A stretch of 40,829 nt of DNA, from positions 1 to 40,829 of the forward strand of contig ADNK01002101.1 of NCBI GenBank assembly GCA_000320545.1. The letters are read 5' to 3'. The notes under the pieces are model-generated. The model was not told the origin of the DNA. It ran no database searches and saw only the letters and a list, made by a program, of their open reading frames with translations. Below are positions 1 to 9,942 of the stretch, piece by piece. A program made the position numbers and the translations under genes. This stretch comes from Bigelowiella natans CCMP2755 (taxonomy: Eukaryota; Cercozoa; Chlorarachniophyceae). Within the stretch, counting starts at the first letter, position 1. The number at the start of each line of letters is the position of its first letter.

Positions 1-2759
1 GTAAAACCGAAGTGTGCAAACCTAATAAATATATTTTCCAGGAGGAAGATCTGAGCGACGACTGTGTTGGTACATATTATGTCATCATCCACATACACAA
101 ACACAAACACCCACAACACAGACGCCATCCCATCATGTGTGTATGCCCTGTAGTTCTGACTACTGAACGCATCCCCTGATATGCTTAGGCCGTAAGGGAA
201 TACGACGAAGTGCCACTTCCTGTGCCTGCTGGAGAACGCGGTAATGGGGCGGGAGGTTTTGTGGATGGGTGTCTGCATGTATGATTCATTTTTATCTAGG
301 GAAGAGTAGTATTTGTATCCTATGACGTGTTCAATAACGTCATCTATCCTTGGTGTAGGTGTCTGGATCCTCTTTATTACTCGGTTGTGGCGGATGAAGT
401 TGTGCGCCAGGCGGAAGAAAGGGTAAGTAGGTTTCTTAGCTAGCACATGTCTCACGTTCCATGGTGAGTTGCTTGGCTCTATCTTCCCTTCCTTTGCCCA
501 TTCATTGATCTGCCACTCTATCTTTTCCCAGTCCGCTTCCGGTCGCCTATGTTCTGGGTCATTGATGATGCACTCTTCGTATCCCTTCTTTAGCTCGATC
601 TTTACTGGGGTAAGCTTGCTGGAGGGCTTCGTCGTCGGCTTGGTGATGTCAGAGTACTTCTCGTTTAATATTTTATTAATGTACTTTTTGCCTTTGTCGA
701 TATCCCAATCATCAGCTGGGGGGGTCTTGTCCAGTAGCTCCGTTATCTGTCGGATGGTCTTGCCGGGGTTCTTCTTCCGTAGCTCGGTAGGTGTAGGTAG
801 CTTGTTGTCCGCTAGGTCCATAAACTCTAACGCATTAACGCTTGACTCAGAGGTCCACTCGTCAAGCCGTATCATGTTCTGGCTGATGGTCCTGCCTGAC
901 TTCTTTGGCAACTTAGCAAAGTATATCTTGTGATTGTAGAATGATATGATCCCCCCTAATTTTTCTAGGGCATCCTGTCCGAGGAGTAGTTCCATGGATA
1001 AAGTCATGGCTACTCGGGTCTTGATTTGGGTCTCCGCGTCGCTGCCAGGTATCTGTAGCTTTAGCATTAGCTCACCGACGGTCTTCATGGAAGAGCTTCC
1101 GTCTGCTTGAGCATATTTACGTTCTTTCTTAGTCACTTGATCCAATAGTCCTAACCTTCTTACTGTGCTTAGGCTTATGAAGGACTTCGGCATGCTGCCA
1201 CTATCCCAAAGGGCAGGTAGTTTCTTGTAGTCTCCGTAGCTGTCTTTAACTTTAACCTTGGTCATAGCAACTTTGATAGTCCTGTTAGCGTCTTCGTCAT
1301 TAATGTTGCATACTCCTAAGTTCTTTATGTCGTCTAGGGTCATGGGCTTGTCTTGGTCCTGCGTTGCTGGTACTGCTGTCTTCGTCGGCGCCTGCTTAAG
1401 GTGATCTAATATTCCGTTTATCTGCTGCTGTATAGCATTGATACTGTTCTGCTTTTTGTTCTTATATTTATTGTTCTTCCCGTTGTTGCTGCCTTGCCAT
1501 TTGCTGTTGTTATATCCTTGTCCTCTGCCTTTCTTTCTCTTTAACTTCTCGTAGTGTTCGTTGAGCTGCCTGATCGTCATCCTGGGTCGTCCTTCTTTCC
1601 TGTCTCTGCAGTCTTTAGCGGTGTGTTTCCCTTTACGTGAGCAGTATCCGCAACGTCGGTTACCTTCCCTGTCCTTGTACCAGTCTCGCTGCGGCTTAAT
1701 AGCGTTAATGTTTCCTATGCCAGGTACCTTAGGGCTGGTAAACTTGCGGTCCTGCTCCTGCTCGCGTAGGGATATAGCCTGCACTGCTGCCTCCATCGTG
1801 GTGTAGCCTTTCTCCGTAACGTAAGTGGATTCCTTTATCTTTAACTTGAACTCTTCAAACCTTGCCTGATCATCACCTGTGTTGTAATTAAAATCATGTA
1901 GTTCGTCGATCATATCCTGGAAGCGCGTGGCAAAGTCTCTAACAGGTTCTCTCTCATGCTGCATCATTGCTCTGTATTTTCTAATAGCCTGGGGTAGGGA
2001 GTTAGCATCCTGTTCATTTACAAAAGCCTTCATTATCGCCTCAACGTCTCGTAGCCCACTAACTGTAGTGTGTATTTTCTCTAGCTGCCTGATCCGGGTC
2101 CTGCCTGTCTCGTAAAGGTCCATGGCTTGCTTTATTATAGCTAGCCATTTGAGCTTGTCGTTTTCGGTGGGGTTAGGGGTAAAGTCGCAGAGTATACTCC
2201 TAGCGTTCTTCCACCACCTCCTTGCCTCACCTCTTTTCCCGTTGTATTTCGTTATCATAACCGGTGCTGTTTTAACAGACATGAACTGGGTGTTCCGCTG
2301 TACCGGCTGCTGCTGCTTGACGGTGCTCTGGGTCGTCCCCCGCGAGGCGCCCAGACCCCCGTCGTTCCTAAACAAAGCTGCCCACTCTGGAGGTAAGTCT
2401 GCTTCGTAATCCATGATGTCCTGCATGATAGCTGCCCAAACATCATGTGTCTGATACTTGTATTCTATCGATACTTTCAGTTTGGCGTAGTTGCTCGCCC
2501 TGGGTCGCAAGGCTCGTAATGCCATTACGACCTTCTTGCTTTCGGCGGCCACGTCCTCGTCGTCCGCCTCGTAGAAGTTCTCCAGTGCCTCTGCTGCTGC
2601 ATCTGCTTTCTTAATCCCGGGTGCTGGTCCCGGCGGTGCCTGTGGAGGTGTTCCTCCTCCTTCCTTAGCGTCCGTATCGCCCTTCCTTTCCTGTTTCTGC
2701 TCGTGCCCTTGCACGGCCTGCGAGCCAAAGTCCTGCTGTTCTTCTAGCTGCTGTGACAT
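1..2759 (-). CDS. Gag-Pol polyprotein of a gypsy-like retroelement (N-terminal ~919 residues, incomplete)
   Basis: An ATG at 2759 opens a frame with no stop down to base 1. Residues ~1-360 are Gag-like and rich in charged residues. A zinc knuckle starts at C370 and reads CGYCSRKGKHTAKDC, with C-X2-C-X5-H-X4-C spacing, one residue longer than the usual CCHC knuckle. The retropepsin motif is WDSG at ~518-521, followed ~90 residues on by LLLGQDAL, the usual second protease motif. The RT begins near residue 745: WEKIEWQINEWAKEGKIEPS resembles the gypsy lead-in to finger 1, then PTPRIDDVIEHVIG, KYYSSLDKNESY with the first catalytic Asp, VVFPYGLSISGDAF, and the YVDDD catalytic box at residue 889. 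The usual VDYR stretch is replaced by LAHNFIRHNRV. No frameshift or stop separates gag and pol. RNase H and integrase are off the window. Confidence 0.9.
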   Translation of the reverse strand, partial: MSQQLEEQQDFGSQAVQGHEQKQERKGDTDAKEGGGTPPQAPPGPAPGIKKADAAAEALENFYEADDEDVAAESKKVVMALRALRPRASNYAKLKVSIEYKYQTHDVWAAIMQDIMDYEADLPPEWAALFRNDGGLGASRGTTQSTVKQQQPVQRNTQFMSVKTAPVMITKYNGKRGEARRWWKNARSILCDFTPNPTENDKLKWLAIIKQAMDLYETGRTRIRQLEKIHTTVSGLRDVEAIMKAFVNEQDANSLPQAIRKYRAMMQHEREPVRDFATRFQDMIDELHDFNYNTGDDQARFEEFKLKIKESTYVTEKGYTTMEAAVQAISLREQEQDRKFTSPKVPGIGNINAIKPQRDWYKDREGNRRCGYCSRKGKHTAKDCRDRKEGRPRMTIRQLNEHYEKLKRKKGRGQGYNNSKWQGSNNGKNNKYKNKKQNSINAIQQQINGILDHLKQAPTKTAVPATQDQDKPMTLDDIKNLGVCNINDEDANRTIKVAMTKVKVKDSYGDYKKLPALWDSGSMPKSFISLSTVRRLGLLDQVTKKERKYAQADGSSSMKTVGELMLKLQIPGSDAETQIKTRVAMTLSMELLLGQDALEKLGGIISFYNHKIYFAKLPKKSGRTISQNMIRLDEWTSESSVNALEFMDLADNKLPTPTELRKKNPGKTIRQITELLDKTPPADDWDIDKGKKYINKILNEKYSDITKPTTKPSSKLTPVKIELKKGYEECIINDPEHRRPEADWEKIEWQINEWAKEGKIEPSNSPWNVRHVLAKKPTYPFFRLAHNFIRHNRVIKRIQTPTPRIDDVIEHVIGYKYYSSLDKNESYMQTPIHKTSRPITAFSSRHRKWHFVVFPYGLSISGDAFSSQNYRAYTHDGMASVLWVFVFVYVDDDIICTNTVVAQIFLLENIFIRFAHFGF

Positions 2760-2830
2760 TGTTAGTCAAATCGTTTCCCGTGTGTGGAAGCCAAAGGTTG
2801 TTGCGCGTAAGGTGTTCACAGGCCGAGGCG
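1..2830 (-). mobile_element. Ty3/gypsy-like LTR retroelement, 5' part, cut by the left window edge
   Basis: The minus strand carries gag, aspartic protease and reverse transcriptase in one frame and in the Ty3/gypsy order, so the element's 5' end lies at the higher coordinates. Integrase, RNase H and the 3' LTR would lie beyond base 1. The 5' LTR should be just above 2780, but with a single LTR in the window its ends cannot be fixed by comparison. Reading the minus strand upstream of the gag start, a TGG triplet near 2790 is a weak primer-binding-site candidate that I could not assign to a tRNA. The frame is intact for its whole visible length, which suggests a recent insertion. Confidence 0.85.
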
Positions 2831-2940
2831 CTACGTGCACAAGTAGGCAGGGGGGGGGAAAGGCACGTTTGCTTCCTTTTGAAGAGTTGTGTTTATTTTT
2901 ATTAAAGATTATATTTTTATTAAATCGTGCACTGCGTAAT

Positions 2941-3119
2941 CATTCGCGAAGCTTTCGCGAATGCCGCCGCACGTGGGGCAGCACACTTCCGGTGTGCTGC
3001 CATGAGTCCCGCCGGAACCCACGTGCCTATGCTGTATTAATATCTACGTTATCTATATTCTATATCCGCGACAACCCCTTTGTTGTCGCACGTGACTTGT
3101 GCCCGCGTAGTGGTACGCG
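2941..3119. other. Cluster of inverted repeats (four hairpins plus a long-range stem)
   Basis: Perfect or near-perfect inverted repeats follow one another: 2941-2963 (ATTCGCGAA-type arms with one mismatch), 2978-3000 (9-bp arms GCAGCACAC/GTGTGCTGC around TTCCG), enclosed by 2969-2977 with 3018-3026 (GCACGTGGG/CCCACGTGC), then 3068-3089 (8-bp arms GCGACAAC/GTTGTCGC) and 3104-3119 (6-bp arms CGCGTA/TACGCG). The cluster sits 180-360 bp upstream of the retroelement gag start, so it may be part of the 5' LTR or leader, or a separate structured element. No reading frame explains it. Confidence 0.6.
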
Positions 3120-3330
3120 CTACAAGGAGCGAAGAATGCATCCTCCTCCATCTTCATGCCTTCCAGTGAGGGCAATGTCTCCGCAAAAGCCGGGGATGTT
3201 GTGGTAGGTATGAAGCAGACCATGAAGGTGTGGTCCACGGGATTGTTCGCAGAATTTTGCTGCTAATGTCATTGCTTCTCAATGACCAAGTCATGCCATT
3301 TTGGCAAACCAGCTAGTTGATTTGCTAGTC

Positions 3331-3440
3331 ACAGTCCTCACTGAAACCAGTTCGAGGCACTGCATTTTGCACGCTGCAAGTGTCTTGCAACACTTTGGAA
3401 ATGCAGTTTTTCATCATTGTTTCATTGTTTCATTGTTCGC
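3331..3440 (+). repeat. Dispersed ~100-bp repeat, copy 1
   Basis: Begins with CTAGTCACAGTCCTCACTGA, contains a CAGTTCGAGGCACTGCATTT core and ends in CATCATTGTTTCATTGTTTC. Two diverged copies lie at 3636-3733 and 4233-4360 in the same orientation. No coding frame is shared between copies. Confidence 0.75.
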
Positions 3441-3635
3441 TTGGGGTTCGCATGTTGCACGCAGGTGTGGTGTTCTTGCTTGGTGATCTCCAAGCATGAG
3501 CAAACCATCACGGCAGGATTCAGGGATGCGTGGTCCTGAAGTTGGCAAATGTCAGGCACTGAAGACAATGAAACTAGGAACGGAGGAGTGGCTAGAATGC
3601 CATTCTTGATTCCTCATGGTTTCACGTGCTGGTTG

Positions 3636-3733
3636 GACCTCACTGAAGTTGGTTCGAGGCACTGCATTTCACACACTGCAAATGTCTTGTCACATTTTGG
3701 AAATGTAGTTCATCATCATTGTTCATTGTTCCA
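3636..3733 (+). repeat. Dispersed ~100-bp repeat, copy 2
   Basis: Same layout as the copy at 3331: CCTCACTGAAGTTGGTTCGA, then GGCACTGCATTTCACACACT and a CATCATCATTGTTCATTGTT end. It lacks the CTAGTCA lead-in seen in the other two copies. Confidence 0.75.
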
Positions 3734-4232
3734 GACTCATTGAACGCTGTCTGGATGAGTGGCACGATCACTTGGGTGTTTTGTTGAAACTCAAGTTCAG
3801 TGCTGGGACTTGCGAAACTGAAGAGCTCAGGGCTGAAATCCACAATTTGCCCCCTCATCTTCGATCTGCCCTCTTTGCGATGCCGCTGTTGTTCAAAGTG
3901 TCAACCACCTCATCCATCTAGCCATCATTGCACTCACTGGCTCACTCTGAATGCTGTGAGAACTCAATTGTTCTCCAGCATCAGAGCAGCTCTCGGCCCT
4001 GCATCTCCTGCTTGCTCTTCATTTTTTGATGCCCCTGATTCTGTCAAAACCAGAGTCTTGCTCGGCGCCCCCTCGGCTGTCCCTGAAATTGACCCAGTGA
4101 TCTCCGTGCACGTGTGGACGTGGCCGTCAGGAAGTTCCTGCTCAGGATGGATGCTTTGTGTCGTCGTCACTTAGCTGTCAGTTGTGATGTGTTCAATGTC
4201 TAGTTCGTTTCAATTTGCATGAACCCCGCTGG

Positions 4233-4360
4233 CTTGCTAGTCAGTCCTCACTGAACTGGTGAAGCCAGTTCGAGCCACTGCATTTCGCACATTGCAAGTC
4301 TAGAAGTGTCATGTCACAGCTTGGAGATGCAGTTTTGCATCATTGTTCATTGTTCATTGG
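4233..4360 (+). repeat. Dispersed ~100-bp repeat, copy 3
   Basis: Carries the GCTAGTCAGTCCTCACTGAA lead-in, the CAGTTCGAGCCACTGCATTT core and the CATCATTGTTCATTGTTCAT tail. A short insertion (TCTAGAAG region, ~4298) separates it from copy 1. Confidence 0.75.
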
Positions 4361-4559
4361 TGCATGGCCACACCAAGTGCATCACGCTTGAAAACTTTCG
4401 AATCGAACGCAGTGCGCGCACCGCCGCACGCTACTGTGGCACGTGCTAGCGTGACAAGCGATACGTGCGCGTAGCGATCATGAAGTGCCAGGTGTGCTGT
4501 CTGCATGTGCACATTGCAAATGACAACAACTGCTGCATGCGTCGCTATGATGCTCACAT

Positions 4560-4632
4560 GGACTTGCAAGTCCTCATGCGTGCAAGCTGTCTGTGACATG
4601 TGCATCGTGCACCCATGTGGACTTGCAAGTCC
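4560..4632. repeat. Two copies of a perfect 14-bp palindrome
   Basis: GGACTTGCAAGTCC occurs at 4560-4573 and 4619-4632. The 14-mer equals its own reverse complement. The flanks are rich in TGCATG and GTGCAC, themselves palindromic. Function unknown. Confidence 0.7.
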
Positions 4633-5036
4633 CTGCATGCTACATGCTTGTGAATGTGCAAACAGCTAGTGTCATGTAGTTATCAACTGCCATACATGAT
4701 GTCCCACGTATTCGCACATGTGATGTGCCAATTACAATGTTCAAGCAATGCGCGCACATGTCTGATGCTAATTGTGCCTGATGAGAAGGAACTTATTGGC
4801 TACTAAGGAACTTATTGGCTACTACGGCGCAATCAATGTTTCTGCTGTTGCAGGTTTGCACCTCTATTAAAAAATAAAACAAAATGAAACTCGTAATTAC
4901 CGTTCAAAAAGACACCAAATCTAGGAGTTGTTACGTATACGACACAACATGTAGTAGATGATCTTGTTTACACAATCAATAATATCAAAAATTGTATAAG
5001 TTATGTTAAAGAATATATGGATAATTTATATATGTA

Positions 5037-5090
5037 TAATATATATATATATATATATATATATTATGTGTGTGTGTGTGTGTGTGTGTG
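5037..5090. repeat. (TA)n(GT)n microsatellite
   Basis: TA tract to ~5064 followed by a GT tract 5067-5090, intergenic. Confidence 0.95.
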
Positions 5091-6003
5091 CATATGATTA
5101 CAGCATTTACTGCATATGCATGAGAAATAGACTAGACATTATTGCCACGCAAACACATTTTTTTCTAATTTTAGATAATACACAGAGATGATTCTACAAC
5201 TGGAGAAATCATATTAGTTACTGGGTTAATATTACTGCAGCAACTACTCACCACAACCATTAATGCCCTTCCGAAGTATGCATATATGCATACATACATA
5301 GTATTTTATGTAGTAGGACAACTATGATGTAAATGGCTGCTGTTTTTGCATATGTTCAACGTGTCCTCCTACCTAGACGTTGGAGTCCAATAAGATGGTG
5401 GGAATATTACCACTACCATAATTTTTTATTTCTAAAAAGCTCTTCCTTGGTTGAGAGCTACGATGATTCAATGCCCTTATTTGGGCTAGTTATTTATACA
5501 CATCCCACCGGAAGAAGCTGCTTCTTTCAGATGGTCATGTCACAATTTCTATGTATGGTTTTATCAGTCAAATTCCAGGTAACTATCAGGTATGAGAGAC
5601 GCTGCTGTCGTCGTGCAAAGAGCTTATTGTATGGGGCAACAAGCCACAGATTCTAGTTTCTCCCGCCCCCAAAAGGCGAACGTATGTCATTCCTTCATGT
5701 ATGCTCGAGAGGTGTAGAGGTTGTGCTCTCTACTGCTATCATCATTGGAATCTTACTATGCGGTGCGAACGAGTTGTGTTCTTGTCATCATGTTTCTTTC
5801 TGTTCCGCTCTCGGAGGAATATTTATTGCCCTCTATCTCGTTAACATTGATAAGGATAGAGAAAGGAAAGAAGGGGCCTTCCTTCTCCTCCTCCTCCTCC
5901 TCCTTCCTTGTTCTTTCTTCTTAATCCTTAACGTAGTAGAGCAGCAGTAGTAGCAGTAGTAGTAGCAGCAGCGGCTTCTCCCAAAAATCCAATCAGGTTG
6001 TTA

Positions 6004-6333
6004 CTATGCTCCAGGCAGTACATTACTGTCCTTGCTATTGCTTTTACTTGACAACTGCTTCTTGCTTTGCTCGAGCTGCTTGTTCAACTTCACGTAGTCG
6101 TCCAAGTCGCGCTTATATCTGTGAGGAGGAGGAAGAGGAGGTGGAGGGGGGGACAAAGGGGAGAAGGATGTCAGGGGGCTTCAACGATGAGAAAAAGAAA
6201 GACATCACTAATAATCTATCATAATGATACGAAAAAGACCTCCCCCCCCCCCCTTTTTTTGCATGCTCATTATACTGTATGATTGTACAATTTATATTTC
6301 CCCTCCCTAGGAATAGGCTCATAATAGGTATGT

Positions 6334-6367
<34 letters not shown>

Positions 6368-6943
6368 TCTGCTGCTACCTCTCCTTGTCTTTCGCAGCCA
6401 GGTTGTTGAAGATTTGTCTCTCGTGCTCCGGCATCGCTTTCCACCGCTCTCCAATCACTCTTGCTATTTTCTGGCTTTGTACCTCCCTGAACGAGATCAA
6501 GAAGAAGAAGATTAGGAAGAAGAAGAAGGAGAAGGAGAAGGAGAAGGAGAAGTATAAAAGAAGATAATAACATGTAAGAAGTGTGCACTGTGCAACTACG
6601 ATGCGTCCTTCCAAGTAGTGCAATGTTACTACTAAGTACTACTACCACATTACTACATACTTGCTTCCTAAGCTCCCCCCCGATTCCAGTAGCAACTCCT
6701 TGAGAATACTTTCTCTGACTCCAATCTGATAGAATAAGCAAGCAGGTAAGGAAGGATGGAAGAACAAAGAAAGAGGAATAGTAGAAGCAGAAAACGACGG
6801 GAATCGGAACTCTCTCCTCATTTTTCAATAATGTGGATCTGAAGGAATTAGCGGCAGCAGCCGTCAAAATTGTGCGCTCTTTTATCATCGTATCGTATGT
6901 TGTGATGATGGTCGTAGCAAGTTCCTTTCAGGATTATGTAAAG

Positions 6944-6992
<49 letters not shown>

Positions 6993-7901
6993 TACACATC
7001 ATCACAAGCAGTACTCACTCACCTGGTAGTAGTTGTACGCTGTCTTGGGCTTCTTCGGAGCTTCGAAGGCCTGAAGGCCGAATTTCTGTTTGAGACTTCT
7101 GTTCCTACTCTTTTTCTTCCGAGAGACGATTTTCCCTTCCTCATCCATCAGCTGCTGCACTCTCCGGGCGGCCATCTGCGTTTGTTGACGGAACGATTCC
7201 TTATCGATCCCCAGCCTTGAGGACCTTTTCTTGCTCGCAGCCCTTGATGAGAGGGATGTGGCAAAGGAGGAGGAGTTGCTTCCAGCCCTCTCTCGGCGGG
7301 GGCGCGTCGAACGCTGGTTGGATGATGCTCTCGAGGAGCTTCGCCTTGAGTCAGAACCATGACCTCCCTGCAATAAATATGCATTTCATTACACACACAC
7401 ACAATGTGTGTATTTAACTTTCTCTAATATTGGTGCTACGAAGAAAAGAAACAGGTGTCTGTCATCATCATCGTTTCTTCTGCGTGACAATGACCTGTTG
7501 AGAGGGCGAGGATTGAGTTATGGAGGTTGCCGAGTAGGATCCCTCGGTCTCCATTGCAAGGGCTGACGCCCTTCTCTTTCGCTATATATTAATATCGAAT
7601 ACACAAGCCAATTAGAATGAGAATTAATAGCTATCAGAAGTTGAGTTGAGTAGAATCTATTTTTTCTTATGTGATCATTCATTGCAATGTTCCTGGGGGA
7701 CGGGCACTCAAGAGCAACCTTGGCATTTCTTTGCCGTATTCTCAAGGAGGTTTTGACCGCGGGGAGCGGTCTCATATTATTATGATTATTATGGGATAAG
7801 GAGCCGCCTCCTCTTTGCGAAGAAGAGGAGATTGAAGAAGACCTCGAAGATGATACTGAATGGATGATTAACAAAGGTCCAATGCGATTTTAGAGAAAAG
7901 G

Positions 7902-7988
<87 letters not shown>

Positions 7989-9645
7989 AAGGTGATGTAG
8001 GTAGTAGAGGACCTGGGCTCCTCTCGTTAGGACTCAATTTGGCACAAATCTCCGACATCTGTGCAAGAGTCTCCGCTGTGATGTCTCGTTCCTCAGGGGA
8101 GCTATTCCTCCTCATCCGACTTCCAACGACTTCATCGTTTTCGTCATCGTCTTCTTCATCTTCCTCATCATCGTGGTCGTGCCTGCCATCTTGCATCATC
8201 CTCCTCATCGTCCTAGGATGTCCCCTATCCTCTCTGTCGTCTCTCTCTCTAGCTAAATCTTCGTTGCTTCTTTGATCATCCTCGTTCTCTTCGTCTTCTC
8301 TCTCATAGTGGATGTTACCATTCAGGCGGCGGGCCTAACGATTTGTATGCAATCTCAAACGGAAATATTCTACGTCTTCCTACTTACTACTAAACATTGT
8401 CATACCCAAGTGAAGGCTGAGTTAGAAGATACCGGGACCCTGGCTTCTCTCTCCGCAGCCGAAGCTGCAGAGTTAGGATTGTGGATCTGAATTTCTACTT
8501 GCACGTCGTCAGAATCTGAGGAGGTTGTGTTTGTGCCCGAGCTGGTCTTGCTCTCCGTTTCAGTGCTTCTTGAGCGTAAAGATCTGATTGCGTGTGAAAC
8601 AGGCTGATCCAATTTCGAATGATGCAACATGGAGGAATCATGGCCGTTTTGTCGATGTGAGTTTAGCAACACTCTTGGTCCGGCGAAAACTGTATCCAGC
8701 GGCTTAACATCCGGAGTCATCTACAATTTTAATACGACGTGCACAATTGTTTACAAATCACAAGAAGAAGTACCCCACTAAACCACAACAAGATATTTAC
8801 TTTGGCACGTGCGAGCTCCTGATGAAGATTCCTGATTATTTCCTTCAGAGAGACTTTTGGTTTACTCTCCGTTTTTACTTGACTGAGAGGAAGTAGGTTA
8901 GTGAGTATTAGTTGCTACATATTTAGCAGAGTTTGTGATATTCGCTACCCTTTTCTTTCGCCAGAAGATCGGTTAAATTGAGGAGGTTCTTCTTGCTCAA
9001 GATTAGCCAAAAATTCCGTTATCGCGAAAATTGATTTCTCAAGAGCTACAATCCTCTGAGTATCGAAATAGAGTGAATACGTGACTTATTTTCTTAAATT
9101 GAATAAAATGGCATACCGCAGATAGTTTCCTCTTCTCCCGCTCCTGCGCATCCAGGCGGCCAAGTAGTAAAAGAGAGTGGGTTGCAGCGTTATTTCCTGT
9201 AAATCAAACTTGTTAGCGTGAGGCTAGCAACTGAGAATATTATCTTACTGAGGTGAAGATCCATTCTTTCCCTTGGAAGCCGCACGTAACAGCCCGATGA
9301 CCGAAATCGACAATTTATTACCTCGAAAGACTGAGGTTCATTGTGTTAATAAAATCGTCAGAAACTCTTACAGGATTCATGATAATCGCCTCCAAACGGG
9401 ACTCTTTAGGCTGTACCTTCGCACGAAAATTTTGTTCCGGGACCATTTGCGTGAAACACTGACGTATGTTTCCCATATCGCGTTGTTTCTTTAATGGCTG
9501 AGGCGTGAGACTCCTTGAAGGGAAAGGCTTCATCGAAGCTATGTCCGGGTCAGATCGGACTGCTTTCATTGAGGAGCCCGGGAGGGGATCAACGAAGTAG
9601 GCTAGTCTAATTCGTATCGGAATGTGCTTGATATGTGGTTGGCGC
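6004..9645 (-). CDS. TRAF-type zinc-finger-like / coiled-coil / HMG-box protein (~705 residues visible)
   Basis: Thirteen exons join in phase: 9645-9372, 9330-9249, 9196-9117, 9055-8949, 8882-8801, 8720-8406, 8334-8013, 7855-7719, 7581-7495, 7367-7023, 6725-6661, 6486-6379, 6118-6004 (stop TAG). Exon 2 encodes INCRFRSSGCYVRLPRERM followed by DLHL, the C-x5-C...R...M..H pattern of TRAF-type zinc fingers; exons 3-4 (LLLLGRLDAQEREKRKLSA, then RIVALEKSIFAITEFLANLE) look like the coiled coil that usually follows. Exons 6-9 are acidic, Ser-rich and probably disordered; exon 10 is basic. Exons 10-13 build a complete HMG box: PKKPKTAYNYYQ, IGVRESILKELLLESGG, SQKIARVIGERWKAMPEHER, LAAKDKERYKRDLDDY. 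A nuclear DNA-binding or bending role is expected from the HMG box. The first exon shown starts with a split codon, so upstream exons exist or the start is M at 9569. TRAF plus HMG in one chain is unusual; two adjacent genes are not excluded, but phase is kept across all 12 introns. Confidence 0.75.
6335..6364. repeat. (GT)n microsatellite in a TRAF-HMG intron
   Basis: Lies between the last two exons of the minus-strand TRAF-HMG gene. Confidence 0.95.
6945..6984. repeat. (TA)n microsatellite in a TRAF-HMG intron
   Basis: About 20 TA units in the intron that splits the HMG box between 6725 and 7023. Confidence 0.95.
7907..7985. repeat. Compound (CA)n(GA)n microsatellite in a TRAF-HMG intron
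   Basis: CA tract 7907-7942 joined to a GA tract 7944-7985; on the transcript it reads (CU)n then (GU)n. Confidence 0.95.
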
Positions 9646-9942
9646 CTAAGAGAAGACCTAGACGCATCCTAGAAAAAGAGGGCAATTAACATCTTCTTTT
9701 TAGGTTTTAGAAAGTGATGAAGCTTCTCTTTGTTCAGCCCAAACTACGTTATGTCGCACTTTCGGTGGGAGCAATTACCGACGAAATCTCCAGAGAGACA
9801 ACAGAATTAGCCTTCAAGTAAACTTTATTTTGCTTATGTACAATGAACTACAGTGATACGTACGACTTGATTTGTTGGCTCCCATAGTTTTAAAACTCTC
9901 TTAGGTGTCTTTAATGCATGAGGAAAGCGTAAAATTTAGTAC

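Larger units (their letters stand above)
3120..6003. other. Non-coding stretch between the retroelement and the TRAF-HMG gene
   Basis: Apart from the repeats listed separately, this holds a 19-bp tandem duplication (AAGGAACTTATTGGCTACT at 4786-4804 and 4805-4823) and a (TA)n(GT)n microsatellite at 5037-5090. Short open frames occur (for example 5333-5656 plus) but show no splice sites, recognisable motif or similarity to neighbours. The 3' flank of the TRAF-HMG gene would be transcribed into 5900-6003. Confidence 0.6.

Noticed and set aside
2780-2800. Possible primer-binding site (TGG on the minus strand)
   Set aside because: No confident match to a tRNA 3' end could be made without a database, so it is mentioned only as a weak candidate.
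4786-4823. 19-bp tandem duplication considered as a possible CRISPR or attachment site
   Set aside because: Two adjacent copies without spacers in a eukaryotic intergenic region; a simple slippage duplication.
5333-5656. 107-codon plus-strand open frame
   Set aside because: No recognisable motif, no splice sites framing it, and atypical composition; likely chance.
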